64,000 bases of DNA from positions 34,845,476 through 34,909,475 of the forward strand of contig CAMTDV010000022.1 of the NCBI GenBank assembly GCA_947069175.1, read 5' to 3'. The translations under genes were made by a program, and so were the position numbers. Source of the DNA: Scalesia atractyloides. Its lineage: Eukaryota > Streptophyta > Magnoliopsida > Asterales > Asteraceae. This document shows, one piece after another, positions 31,976-44,935 of this stretch (its first letter is position 1; each line of letters begins with the position of its first letter). Under the pieces are notes generated by a model. It was not told where the DNA came from. It saw nothing but the letters and a program-made list of their open reading frames with translations, and made no database searches.

Positions 31976-34846
31976 TGTGATATCCGGGTTTTTCAGATAA
32001 CTTACACGTGACACATGCCGAATAATGTATATGCTAAGTATTAAACATGCACGAGTTAAATGAATACGTGTTGTGTGTTGTGTGATTGTTTTAGTTATAG
32101 AATAATTACAGTAGATATGTACACGAACTGAACCGAACTGCGACGCGAACCAACTTCGATTCATTGTGACTCTAGGAGTAACAAGTTTTAAACTTTAACT
32201 CAAGTCAAGTCCTCGGCCAAGATAAAATCCAAACCGAGAGCAAACCTAAACCCTAAACCAAAACACTCTGGCCGAGATCAAGTTCAAAACCGCGGATTTA
32301 TTGAGTTCAAACCCAAACCGAACTCACCCTTGTCCTTGGCAGCGAGATCAAGTCCAAACCAAACTAACTCACCCTAGTTCCTCGGCCACGACTCTAGCCA
32401 AAACCGTGATCCTCATCTTGTTGCGCCTATATATACAACACCCATACATACTCTTTCACAATTCGAAAACCCTAACAAACAAGACAGCCTCGGCTGCCTT
32501 ACTCATGCTTTCTTCTCGGTCGCAGCAAGCAGCAGCCGAAGCCTTCATCATCTCAGTCGCAAAACAGCCCTTTTACTTGTTCCTTGGATCGCCAGTTCAG
32601 CCTTGATACACTTCATCTAGATCACAAACAGCTTAGTCTCATTCCTCGGTCGCGAAATCAGCTTTTCCTTCCTCCCGGTCGCAACAGTCCTCGCCATCTC
32701 AGTCTTCGGCAGCGATTTTTGTTGATCATCGGTTTCTTATCTAAATCACGGTTCGTTTACTCTACCGTTAAAAGACTCGAATTTGTCATATCATCTTCGG
32801 AACACATGTGTTTGATTGTATTGTTTTCAGATTATGTGAGTGTTAAGTAATCGGCTGTTTTGATTGTTGATTCATGTGCATGATTGTTTCTGGATATCAT
32901 AAGTTTGCAAGTGTGTTTTGTTTGTAAAAACTAGAAGTAAGAACTAGGGTTTGCATGGATAAGTTGTTAGTAGTAAACTATGATTAAAAATCGGTTCTTG
33001 CTCGCTTAGGTTGATCAATAGGAACGGTTTATGTAAGTTGTAATAATAATATGCTGAAACAGGATGCTGATTAAAAGTTACAGCCGATTTCATCTGGCTG
33101 TAACTCGGTCGATAGTTGTCGAAAAACGGATTTTCTGATGTCTAGAACGTAGAGATTTGAATAAGGAATCTAATGGCGCGGATTCATAATTTTCTGAAGT
33201 CGTTTGATATTTTTAAAGGGCTAAATAAGTTCAGTAACTAAAACTGTGAAAATCCTGAAATTTTGCTAGTTGTTTGTCAAGCTAGATTCTAAAATCAGTA
33301 GGGAGTTGAGTCATGATTTTTGTACAGCAACTAGGTATAGAAATTTCCGGGCAACTCCAACTGGAATTTTGTTAATCGGACGATCAGTGATTTTTAAATA
33401 AATTCTTCCGTGGACTGCAGTCAGAAAGCGGTAAATCTGACTGCAGCTTAGTGAATTAATATTTATGGTTAATTGGTAAAGATTTAGGACTTGGGAAAAT
33501 TATATAAATTTCTATGGTATAAATGTCACCTACTATAAAAATATTGGAATTTTTGGAATGTTAGAACTATTTTATAAAAATCCTAGAAAACAGCTGAATA
33601 ATTGAGTGTTAAGCAGAAAGTTGATAACTTGTGATTTTATGCATTAAAGTGTTGCATGGATTTGGAATATGTTCATGATAAGTTGTTTGATTACTATGAT
33701 CACATGAGAATACTTGCATGCATGTTTGAGTGTTAGATATGTTGTTTGTGTGTATCACTTTGTGAGTAAATTGCGTGTGGAATTTGTATTGGTGTGATTT
33801 CACACTGACGTGTAATTAATTGGTTTGTTAGGACGCAACTAGCGGTCCCATCTCTTATAACATCTTTGCTACACTAACCGAGCAAATAAAGGTGAGTTCA
33901 CGGCCCTAACTTTATCCGGTTTTTAAACAACAGGGGGAGAAACATGTATACACTCTCAAACTCAATCTCTTTACGTTATACGAATTTAACGTCACATAAC
34001 TATACGGTAACTAAGTTAATGTTAATGTAATGTTATGGTCACTAAGCAGCTTTATCACTTAAGTCCTCGACAATCTCCTCGGATCGTTAGTATTTGGGTT
34101 AAATAGCGGGGGAATTATAAGTAGTACTACTGGGCCCGACAAGCCCCATCCGAGCTAGTCGCGCTAGCCGACCTGGTATGGTCAACGGGTGAATAATTGG
34201 CCTAACACCGCCATGGTCATGTGATAGGCCTGGCAAAACGGAGGCACAACAGTCAGCTTCGATCGCGAACTCTTACGTGACATGACTTTAGGCTAGCTAC
34301 CTATATATATTAACATTGAACTTAATTACGAATCAACTTAATATTCCGGGATGGGAATATTGGAAGCAACAACTTATTATTCCGGGATTGGAATAATGGA
34401 ACCGATACGTTATCCGGGTTGGGGATAACGGAGTAATTAAACTATAACCGAACAAACGAATTTATGAAAACCTGTGAACTCACTCATCTTTAATGTTGAC
34501 ACTTGTTTCTTTACATGTTTCTCAGGACGCTAGGAGCTCTAGGTGCACGCACATGCATTGAACAAGACATCATTATCGAGTCTTATTTATTAATATTGTT
34601 TTGGGATTTTTCGTTTGTTTTGGCGTTTGTGTTGGCGCCCGCATCACTACTTACTTATGCTTCCGCTCAAACTTTAAAACTAATGCTCTGCTAAATATTG
34701 GTAATTGATATAAAATCTACAAAGAACGATTTTGGAAAACGTATAATCAGATCATGTAGAGTCGTTCGACGTACTAGTGTTTCAGATTCTGGTTTGTTCA
34801 CACGCCTCGCGGTAAAACTCCGCAAGTGGAAATTGAGGGTGTGACA
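31976..34846 (+). repeat. Array LTR4 (original 3' LTR)
   Basis: 2871 bp; TATA at 32428-32436; triple hairpin 34340-34430. Private substitutions lie near 32224, 33535, 34348 and 34728; single bases are missing near 31983, 32270, 32489, 33179, 33905 and 34414. It ends GTGTGACA at 34846, followed by the TSD. Confidence 0.95.
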
Positions 34847-34851
34847 GTCAA
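34847..34851. repeat. Target-site duplication GTCAA, right copy (tandem array)
   Basis: Exact match to 5338-5342. Confidence 0.95.
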
Positions 34852-36033
34852 AATGTTGCTAATCCTCCCCAAACACCACCAAGTGCACCTACAAGCACTT
34901 CAACTCATGTGACCCTCCAAAGTACGAAGGTATTGAGGGAGTCACTGCTCTTCTTCGATGGTTTGAAGAGATGGAGAGTACCTTCCTCAACTGTGATTGT
35001 CCCAAGACCGCAAAGTGCGCTATGCTACTGGACGCTTGTATGGAGCAGCCATCTCGTGGTGGAATGCAGAGAAGGGCAGACGAGGCGCTGAAGCCGCTGT
35101 AGCCATAACTTGGGAAGAATTGAGAGAGCTTATGACTAGACGCTTCTATCCAAGAAATGAAATTAAGAAACTAGAGGATGAGTTCTATTCCTTGAAGCAA
35201 AAAGAGGGAGATCACATAACCTATAACAAGAGGTTCCTCGAGTTGAATCAAATGGTCCCCAATTGTTCGCCCCTCTCTATCACCTGATCGAGCACTACAT
35301 TTTGTGTCTTCCTCGGAGATTCAGGACCCTGTGATGAGTACTACACCTGCAACTTTGGAAGCAGCAATGGAGCTAGCTACTGAACTTACTGAAAACCACA
35401 TCAGGAATGGGGATTTCAAGGATGAGAAGAAGAAAGATAAAACATCAACTGAAACCTCAAAACCAACCCAAACTGAATCCTCTTCCCAACTCAATACCAA
35501 GAGAAAGTGAGACAGGACAAAATTTCGTTGTTACTCAAAGTAGTCAACCAGCTCCATAAGCCGTACCCCTCCAAGCTATCCCAATCACTCAAGAAGCACC
35601 CAACTCTGCTTACCCAAATAAGTAACCTTACATTGGACCTCACCCTTAATGCAGCACCTGCTTTTATCACCATCAACCTACCATACCCTGTCGATTGTGT
35701 GCTAATTGTGGGCATTATGGTCATCTAAGTAAGACTTGTCGCATGCCCCAAAACCAAGCTCTACCCCCTGCTCAAAACATGATCCAACCCTATCAACAAC
35801 CTTAATACCCCATAGTTCCATATGTTCGAGCTTGCTTTAATTGTGGCGACCCTACCAATTTTAGAAACACGTGCCCTAGATTGGTTAACATCATTAACGC
35901 CCAAGCTCAAGCAAACCCAGTTAACCAAGCAAATAAAGCAAACCCAGCACCACCACCAGTGAGAGGAAGAGCTTACAACATCAACGTCAATCCAGTTGTA
36001 GTTAATAACGGTGCAAACGAGCAACCCAATTAG
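34852..36033 (+). pseudogene. Element H gag, remainder: Retrotrans_gag domain and zinc knuckles
   Basis: Continues the gag started at 5178. Changing frames give CDPPKYEGIEG, LLRWFEEMESTFLN, then VRYATGRLYGAAISWWN and RRFYPRNEIKKLEDEF (34997-35287), the hallmark blocks of Retrotrans_gag. A Lys/Thr-rich linker follows. Zinc knuckle 1 is CANCGHYGHLSKTC (35698-35739). The second, CFNCGDPTNFRNTC (35833-35874), has Asn in place of the metal-binding His. At least three frame breaks and internal stops make it inactive even without the array. Confidence 0.8.
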
Positions 36034-36843
36034 CCTTCCATCGCCAAGTGACAGGACTCCGCTCCAACCGGTTAATTCTCAATGTTTTCTTTAAATCTCA
36101 ATATTTGTATATCACTGTTTAAATTTGAGAATTTATGTATCCAAAAATTTTAATGTTAATTAATATCATGATTTTATTTCATGACTTTTCGATTAAATTT
36201 TCATATTATCATACATCACGATGCATCTCGTCTCATCATTTAAAGAAGTTGGGTCGTGTCTCACTTTTTCATAGACTGACCCCTTCATCATAAAAACACG
36301 AGAGAGGTACCGTCGACATTCAGTCATGTATTCTTTCAGATTTGAGACTCAAGCTTTGGTTGTTGTGTTTGTTTATATTTTGTAGATTTTAGGACGAGCC
36401 ACATAGAACTAATCATAAATTATTGACAAAGCCAATGAAAATTTGACAAGAATATGGTGGATACGCCGCTGGTACTTCCTATATATAAGTATTCTTGTCA
36501 AAGGATCAAAAGCATTGTCAGACGGTTATGAGAAGTTCCGTGTAGGTTTTAATCTTGTCATTGTTGAAGTTTTTCGTCTGGTGATATAACTTTATCTTTT
36601 CAACGCATCTATTTTCTCAAAACTCTTATGCATAAGATGAAATCTAGTCAACCAACCCTGTGTATCAACGCTTATCATCTCAGGCATTAAAAAGCGATTC
36701 ATGTAGCAGGGTATTCAACCCTTACTAGGAACGTTACCGCCTCAATCAAAATTCAAAACTTCACACTCATCTGGTTATATAATCATCAAATCCAAACATC
36801 ATACCTCTCTTTACTTCTAAGAAATATTCAGATTCTAGTCAGA
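36034..36843 (+). other. Element H: non-coding stretch in place of protease, RT and integrase
   Basis: About 810 bp with no coding similarity that I can see. In a complete gypsy element about 3.5 kb of pol belongs here, so most of pol was deleted or replaced. A TATATATAAG motif lies at 36480-36489. Confidence 0.5.
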
Positions 36844-36945
36844 ATGCGTCGGGTGTCAAAACGAGAACCTAAGTTCACTTGGGAACGCAAAGACTCAATG
36901 CGCGATAAATACCCGCATCTTTATCCAGTTACAACTACGACTTAA
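36844..36945 (+). pseudogene. Element H pol remnant: chromodomain tail
   Basis: 33 codons with EPKFTWERKDSMRDKYPHLY, the counterpart of GPEFTWERED...KYPHLF in the array elements. It is the last part of a chromovirus pol left after deletion, followed by the G-rich purine tract (about 36968-36979) and the 3' LTR. Confidence 0.75.
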
Positions 36946-36979
36946 AATTTGGGACGAAATTTCTAAAAGTAGGGGATAC

Positions 36980-38429
36980 TGTAACATTTGTCGTAAAACG
37001 GGTTCTAAACCCGATCCGTTTTGTAAATGCAAGTTATGATGATTGATACGCATTTATGTTAAGCATTGAAATCTTGTTATTAGTAATAAATAACGTTTAA
37101 GTAAATAATAAAGTTTAAATAAATAATAAAGTTTAATTAATAACAATAACTTAATTAAATGATAAAAATTAAAATAGGAAAAAGGGGTGTGGACCGCGGG
37201 TATCGAACCCGGGTCCTCACCCAAATCAAACACACAATACACCACTACACCACACGCACACATCTGATTTTACCTTAAACCAAATAAATATTATACTGAA
37301 ACAAACTTCTAAAAGCAATTCAAAACACCCGCCCAACAAAGACGTCTGTAACCCCCAGATGTCCATCAATTACTTCTCCTTCCCCGAACTAAATTGAAGA
37401 AACTTACTCCATCATCACTCAATTCGGTTACAAATCATTGTAACAATCAATTTTTGACAAAAAAAAAATGGTTGAAACTGAATTTTGAATTAAACCCGCA
37501 TTTGACTATAAATACCGATTCTTGTACCTCTACTAACTCGCTCGCAATCTTTCATACTCACAACAAAACTCTTTGTTCACCCTCTGTTCATCGTACGCTT
37601 CGCCGGAGTTGTTTGTCGCCGGACAAACATCATCGGAGAATTCGAGTTCATAATAGATTCGGTTAGATTCCCTCATCGAGTAAATCCTTAATCGTGCGCC
37701 ATTTACCATCAACTCCAAGGAACACACCCACTGTGAGTGAATTCTTACAAATTCCTCTTTTTATTCATGTTTTAGGGTGTATCATGTGTCGTTTCATATA
37801 TTTTGTTTATTCAAACACTTGTGCTATTACCATTATATGATCTAACGTGTGATGTAAATGTTATTTTTTGTATTGTGTGTTTACATTTTTGTTAGTTGCA
37901 TGCAATCATTCACATTAGGCCCATCAGTTCCTCGTTGGAGATGAGTTGAGCATCAGGTGCCTCATTAGATCGGCTCCGTTTGATTGAGCCTTGATCTCAT
38001 TATTCATCATTTGTCATGCTTGTGTGTACATTGATTGATAATATGTTGTTTATGGTTAGATTTACATATGCGTTTACTCATATTTGGTTTATGCACATTT
38101 TTATTTAAATAACCAATATAACTAATTTGTTCAAATGTTTAAATAAGATTCACTCGCCAACTTTTGTTGACTCAAAACCCTATTTTTACACATGATACAG
38201 GTGGACAGGTTGAAGCAAGGAATACATAGGAAATTGCCTTAAAAGAAAAATAAAGAAGTCATGAATGAGTGTTTTAAATATATTGTGTTTGTATGTATAC
38301 GTGGTTGTTGTAATTTATCCTTTTAAATTGGAAATAATGAATATGAGACTTTATAGTAAATCTCATGAGCTTTGATGAAAACCCAATCATGCCCCAACTA
38401 CCATTTCCGTTGCGGGTCAGGGTGTGACA
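36980..38429 (+). repeat. Element H 3' LTR
   Basis: 1450 bp, matching 2862-4334 throughout. The tRNA-like A/B boxes recur with the B box at 37199-37209 and the A box at 37241-37252 (minus strand). Ends GGTGTGACA. Confidence 0.9.
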
Positions 38430-38434
38430 GTTGA
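38430..38434. repeat. Target-site duplication GTTGA, right copy (element H)
   Basis: Exact match to 2857-2861, directly after the LTR. Confidence 0.9.
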
Positions 38435-39429
38435 GGCTGCCCAAGCGGACCTGAGGTGGCTAGGGAAACTTCCTATGGCGACCACCAGCGGGTTGAAGAA
38501 TGGGTCGCGCTGGGGTGGAAGAAAAGGGCCAAAGCCTCTGATGCCAAACTTGCGGAGGAGTGCAGGTTGTGGAAAGAGGCTTGTGAAAGAGATAACAACG
38601 AGAAAAAATTCTTAAGGGATGAACTAGCCCGGTTGCACGCGAGAAGAGAGATCGCGAGCGCCGTGAACTTAGGGAGGTAAAAAACTAACGCGGATCGCGA
38701 GTGCAGTGAACACAGGGAGGTAAAAAACTTGCCTCATTTCTGTCTTTCCTTTTTTGTATATAGGCTGCAGGATTGTTATGCTAACCTTTATGTTTGATCA
38801 GGTTGTTGCTCATTCCGCTCTGGATGCGAAGAAGGATCTCTCCAGGTGGCCTTGGTGGAAAAGTCTGAAATCCAACACCGGTACCTGGCTGATAAGGAGC
38901 GGTTGTGATTGGTGGAATCCAAGGTGGAGGCGGGCGAGAAGAAAATGGAGACTTCTGAAGACTCCCGCGCCATCGCGGAGTCCTGGTGGAGTCACTGACC
39001 AACAAAATGTTGTGGATGCAACAGCATGGAGTTACTAGTGTAAGTACTTCATTTAATTTTTGGTTACTCCATGTTGATTCTAACCCAGTTCTTGTAATGC
39101 AGGTTGCAAACCCCATTCTAAATTCTGTGGAGTTGGATCGCGCAGTGGCCAAGCTGGTGTTCACTGCGCGCCGTGACTGGTATGCGCACGACTATGCTGA
39201 GTGTGCGTAACATGTCATTCATGCAATGGACGTTCCATGAGATTCCAGCCGCGCTGCCACCTATGGGGTCGATACCGGAGCTGCTTTCACTCGAGCTCAG
39301 CAAGGGTACGACCGTCTTGACATCCCAGCTTTGGAATTGGTGATCGAGTTTCTCACCCACGATGACTTCGTTGATCGCCTAAGAGACATATTTCTGGAAG
39401 AAGCCGAGGCCGCTGTGGAAGAAGAATAG
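38435..39429 (+). pseudogene. 3' part of the Tat-type antisense ORF
   Basis: Continues the gene cut at 2861. One frame reads AKLAEECRLWKEACERDN and ELARLHARR (38456-38680), a coiled coil. After an intron region (donor at 38677 or its duplicate at 38720; acceptor 38763 or 38801) a second coiled-coil piece is frameshifted (EKSEIQHRYLADKERL). A GT...AG intron is likely at 39040-39102. The last exon has FTARRDWYAHDYAECA and, after a frame change, AALELVIEFLTHDD-like sequence (PALELVIEFLTHDDFVDRL) and EEAEAAVEEE, with a stop at 39427-39429. Several stops and shifts make it a pseudogene. Confidence 0.6.
38650..38730 (+). repeat. 43-bp tandem duplication with a duplicated splice donor
   Basis: GATCGCGAG...GTGAAC...AGGGAGGTAAAAAACT occurs from 38650 and again from 38693, so the AGG|GTAAAA-type donor is present twice (38677 and 38720). 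Confidence 0.75.
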
Positions 39430-39699
39430 TGTAGGATCCTTAATGTAATACCTTTGTATGATCTTTGACTGTATTGCGCGCTGTGCAAGTTTGTAAATAT
39501 TTTTATCTTAAAAACAGAAAGGTCAACTTTGTGTAGGTATAGCGAATAAAACTTTTAATGGACTTGTATATGAACACTCACTCCCATGCGCGGGCAATAG
39601 GTAACGAATTTTGATTCAAGAGTCTTTGTGTACCGAGGTATTTTCGCGTAGACCCAAAGTGGCTTCGCGCATTTGTAACGAAACATTAAGATAAAAGAA
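39430..39699. other. 3' flank of the antisense ORF
   Basis: Non-coding. AATAAA at 39545-39550 could be a polyadenylation signal for the plus-strand gene. The sequence continues at 44832 beyond the copia element. Confidence 0.4.
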
Positions 39700-40123
39700 T
39701 GTTGGTGCATATTCTGTGACAACAGCTTAATAGTTTAATAGTTTAGTCTTTGATATTTTGTATTGGGCTTAGCATTTATGTTTAGCTTGTTTAGAGTTGT
39801 AATGGGCTTGGAGAATGGCCTAGCCCAAGATAAAGCCTAGTATGTGAACATGTAGTATATATACATGTTGTGCATTAGAGTTTTAGGTTACACAAAGAAG
39901 ATAGACAGTTGGTTAGAAGAAATCTACAGAGAGTAGCTGAGAGATTTCTAGAGAGTCTTGAATTGGTTGTAAACACTTTGTGTTGGGTAATCAATAGAAG
40001 ATTGTTAAAAGGAATTGTGTTCTTGTTCTTGTTCTTGTTTTTGTGAAATCTGATCTAGGGGATTCCGCACTCTAGATTAGATAGACGATTCTGTCAAGAT
40101 CCATAAGGACTAGGGGACCTACA
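39700..40123 (+). repeat. Copia element 5' LTR
   Basis: 424 bp, TGTTGGTG...GGACCTACA. TATATATAC at about 39855 is the likely TATA box. A TTCTTG/TTGTTC repeat lies at about 40019-40042. Confidence 0.9.
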
Positions 40124-40125
40124 AT

Positions 40126-40138
40126 TGGTATCAAGAGC
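40126..40138 (+). promoter_or_regulatory. Copia element primer binding site
   Basis: TGGTATCAAGAGC, two bases after the LTR; initiator tRNA-Met type. Confidence 0.85.
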
Positions 40139-40233
40139 ATTCGGCTCTTGATTATTGCTCGGTTCAGAATCGTGACAACAGAAAATTGGGTTTTTGGTGT
40201 TTTGGAAGACGGCTGTTTTTAGGGTTTTTGCAG

Positions 40234-40625
40234 GTATTTCAGATTGTCTGCAGCATTTCGGATTAACAGCTAAGCATTCCGGATTGAAGACTTGCATTCC
40301 GAAATTAAAAAGCATATGAATTCGGATTGAAGACTTGAATTTCGGTCCAGAATTTGCATTTCGGATCTGGAAAACAGTGCAATTCGGATCAGAAAAGCCA
40401 TTTCGGATTGGATTTCGGATTGAATTTCAGATCAATAGCTATTCCAGATTCCATCTTGGATTAGAACTATTCTGGATTTCCATTTCGGATTAGAATAGTG
40501 CATTCCGGATTTCATCTCGGATCGCTATTCTGGATCACCATCTCGGATTAGTAATTCGGATTACTGTTCCGGAGTTTCATTTCGGATTGTAAATCCGAGT
40601 TACTATTCCGGATTTAGTACTGTTC
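40234..40625 (+). repeat. Degenerate TTCGGATT-rich repeat block in the copia leader
   Basis: About 390 bp in which TTCGGATT, TTCCGGAT, CTCGGAT and close variants recur roughly every 12-25 bases, around twenty times. It lies between the PBS and gag, where packaging signals usually are. No ORF is supported. Confidence 0.7.
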
Positions 40626-40994
40626 TGAGTTATACACAAAAAATTGGAAAGTTAACCAGCTGACGTAACCGGAGTTAAACGTTTTCGAACATAGAAGTTG
40701 ATCCGTAAACTATCTTAACAAACCGACTACACGGTTAGACTCGTGTGATTTTTAGGGCAAAAAAAAGGCACAGAAAATCCTAAAATCACTATCGGACAAT
40801 ATATATCATTGGATTCGTATCGTCAAGACGAGTTTAACGGTACAATTTGGTAATCACACTTTTCGGACAAAATTTTGAACGTTTTTAACGGTACGGTTAC
40901 GGTAAACACGAAGAAGGACCAGAAGAGAGGTTAGATTTGGGTTTTGATACATGTATACCAAAATCCATTTAAACTGATACTCTGCGTGGTAAAG

Positions 40995-42829
40995 ATGGTC
41001 AGAATGAAGAACAGAAGTGAGTGTCTTAATAACTGCCCGAAGTTGATAAATGTTGAACAATATGTAGACTGGAAAGAGAAGTTTGAGGCATTTGTTTAAA
41101 ATGAAGACTCTAAGATGTGGAGCTGTATGATTGATGGGTACATTGCTCCCACACGTCGAGTTAATGGAAGAATTATTGTTCTCTCATATGAGAAGATGGA
41201 AGATTCTTAGAAACATATATATGATGCTGAGAAGAAGGCTTTAGCAGCGATAAAGATGTCCTTGCCATTTGATATGAAAAACATTTGTAATAGGTATGGA
41301 TCGTCTAGAGAGTTGTGGGAAGCTTTAGAAAAACGTTATCAAAATACTTCAAGACAAAGTACATGTGTGAGTGAGACTGCAGCTGTGAAGATTGGTGAAG
41401 AAGCTGCTAAGATAGACGAGAAGCAGGGAGCTGAGAAGGAGAAAATGAAAGTCAAGGATGCAAAAGCTACTGTGTGCATGGATGATACAGATGAGCTTAC
41501 AGCATAGGTACAGGCACAATTTCAATCTGTAAGTCATACTTGTCATAATTGCACTGAACTACAGGGTAAAGTTGACAAATTATCGGAGCAAAACAAAATC
41601 TTGTTAGTTGAATTAGAAAAACTGAAAGAGTCAAATGTTCTTTTGAGTACAAGGGAGTCAAATTTTTTAAATACACTCAATTCAAATGAACAAGAAATCA
41701 TCAGTTTGACCAGCAAAGTCAATGAACTATTACAGATTATTGATTTAGCTCGTGAAACTGTGAAGGATAAGAATAACGAGCTTTCTGAAAAGTGCACAGA
41801 ATTGGCTGGTGCCCAGGCCAAAATTGTTGAACTTCATGGAAAGTTAGACAAATTGGAGAATCCTCATTAGCCAGGACTCAAATTCAGAAAAGTTTAAGAA
41901 TGAGTAGTGATAAAACAGGAGTGGGGTTTAGTAAAGCTTCATCTTCTGAGGATAACGATTATTCCTTTTTACCAAATGAAGAAGAGCTAACAAATTTTGT
42001 TCCTACTATACCAGCTATAGTGGATCCGATAAAAGTTGACATACCTGATAGTCCAGGCTCTTTGAGAGCATCTGTTAGGTCTAATAGTACACCTCATAAA
42101 GTGGATGAGGATACTAAAGACAAAACAGTCAAATCATTTAAAAAGGGATCTAACAGGAAGAAAACTTTTAAGAAGAGATCCTGTTTTAAATGTCGCAACA
42201 AAGGGCATGTGGCTAGTTGTTGTCCTTTTAAAAAGGTTAAGAAAGCAGAGGCTGAGGTTGAGGTTAAGGATGCAAATCAGGTTGGTTCAAATAAAAATGT
42301 TAAATCCAGTCTTCAGACAAATCACCCGAGATTTCTACCTAAACCTTCAACATCAAGAAGATTTGTTGGTTCAAGAAACTCTTCTCCTAAATCATGTCAC
42401 AATAAGGGTCAATCAAATTCTTTTCAAAGTAAAAATTTTGGAAATTGAAATCGATACCAAACTTCTGGTAATCGAAACTTTCAACGAAGAAACGAATATA
42501 GGGGTTTCTGTAACTCAAATATTCGAAACAATCCAAAAATTTTTCAACGATCAGTTTATGATAATGGGAGAAGAAGGTTTCGAGATAATAATTTCCAAAG
42601 GTCGGAAAATCCGAGAGTTTATTGGAATTCTCGTGATCAAAGGTCTCGTGGAAATTATAAATCTTGTTCAACAGCTTGGAAGACATCCAAGACACCTGTA
42701 GGGTGTGATGGATATTGGATGGATGTTCCAATGGTTGATGAATCTGGGCGGCCCAACACCTTTAAGGCTTGGGTCCCCAGTCTAACTAAGTTGTTGAGTG
42801 TGTGCAGGATGACCAAGAAGGACTGTTGA
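40995..42829 (+). pseudogene. Copia gag (UBN2-type) with zinc knuckle, broken
   Basis: ATG 40995 starts a frame with QYVDWKEKFEAF, IKMSLPFDMKNI and YGSSRELWEALEKRYQ, the copia gag (UBN2) pattern. A long coiled coil (41527-41870) follows, then an acidic/basic linker and the zinc knuckle CFKCRNKGHVASCC (42182-42223). The end reads CDGYWMDVPM and FKAWVPSLTK. In-frame stops occur at 41097, 41209, 41505, 41868 and 42446 and a frameshift lies at about 41880. No protease or pol follows: the element loses coding similarity at the point where protease should begin. Confidence 0.8.
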
Positions 42830-44258
<1,429 letters not shown>

Positions 44259-44412
44259 CCTATGAAGCTTCAAAATGGTGATCGGATGCATCAGCTTAGG
44301 GGGAGTCTGTAAATGTCAGAATCTTTGTGGAGCTGAAGTTATCGAAAGACCAAAAGATCACAAGATGTTTGAAGACAAAGTTACACTATGAAGCTATTGT
44401 CAAGGGGGAGTC
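44259..44412 (+). other. Copia 3' end with polypurine tract
   Basis: Ends CAAGGGGGAGTC directly before the 3' LTR, the expected plus-strand primer. A similar TAGGGGGAGTCTG lies at about 44298. Confidence 0.7.
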
Positions 44413-44831
44413 TGTTGGTGTATATTCTGTGACAACAGCTTAATAGTTTAATAGTTTAGTCTTTGGATATTTTGTATTGGGCTTAGCATTTATGTTTAGC
44501 TTGTTTAGAGTTGTAATGGGCTTGGAGAATGACCTAGCCCAAGATAAAGCCTAGCATGTGAACATGTAGTATATATACACGTTGTGCATTAGGGTTTTAG
44601 GTTACATAGAGAAGATAGACAGTTGGTTAGAAGAAATCTTCAGAGAGTGGCTAAGAGATTTCTAGAGAGTCTTGAATTGGTTGTAAACACTTTGTGTTGG
44701 GTAATCAATAGAAGACTGTTTAAAGGAATTGTGTTCTTGTTCTTGTTTCTGTGAATTCTGATCTAGGGGATTCCGCACTCTAGATTAGATAGACAATTCT
44801 GTCAAGATCCATAAGGACTAGGGGACCTACA
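44413..44831 (+). repeat. Copia element 3' LTR
   Basis: 419 bp, closely matching 39700-40123 with scattered substitutions and short deletions. Confidence 0.9.
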
Positions 44832-44935
44832 ACGAAATCATACAACCCTTGTCTTTATTAATGAATTAGGCGTAAGAGCTATGTACAAGGTAGACAATAG
44901 GATAATGAACTTGATAGTTTACATGTAGCACCGTC

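Larger units (their letters stand above)
5343..34846 (+). mobile_element. Tandem Ty3/gypsy array: LTR-int-LTR-int-LTR-int-LTR (Tekay/Del-like chromovirus)
   Basis: Four near-identical LTRs (5343-8216, 14214-17091, 23100-25971, 31976-34846) alternate with three internal regions. Unit starts are spaced 8871, 8886 and 8876 bp. Each unit holds a PBS, an acidic ORF1, gag, a pol with protease, RT, RNase H and integrase, and a chromodomain-like tail (VKVRW...GPEFTWE). Copies differ by few substitutions and more single-base indels. Lineage is from the order of domains, C-terminal chromodomain and long LTRs; Tekay/Del is the best guess. All copies share inactivating lesions, so none looks autonomous. 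Confidence 0.95.
2862..38429 (+). mobile_element. Element H: Ty3/gypsy LTR retrotransposon lacking RT and integrase, split by a nested array
   Basis: Bounded by direct LTRs (2862-4334 and 36980-38429) that begin TGTAACATTTGTC and end GGTGTGACA, with a perfect 5-bp TSD. Without the nested array it is about 6.06 kb. Contents in order: PBS, long leader, Retrotrans_gag-type gag with two zinc knuckles, about 800 bp of non-coding DNA where RT and integrase should be, a chromodomain-tail remnant and a purine tract. It is therefore a non-autonomous, gag-bearing derivative, probably of a chromovirus. It interrupts the antisense ORF and is itself interrupted in gag. Confidence 0.9.
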
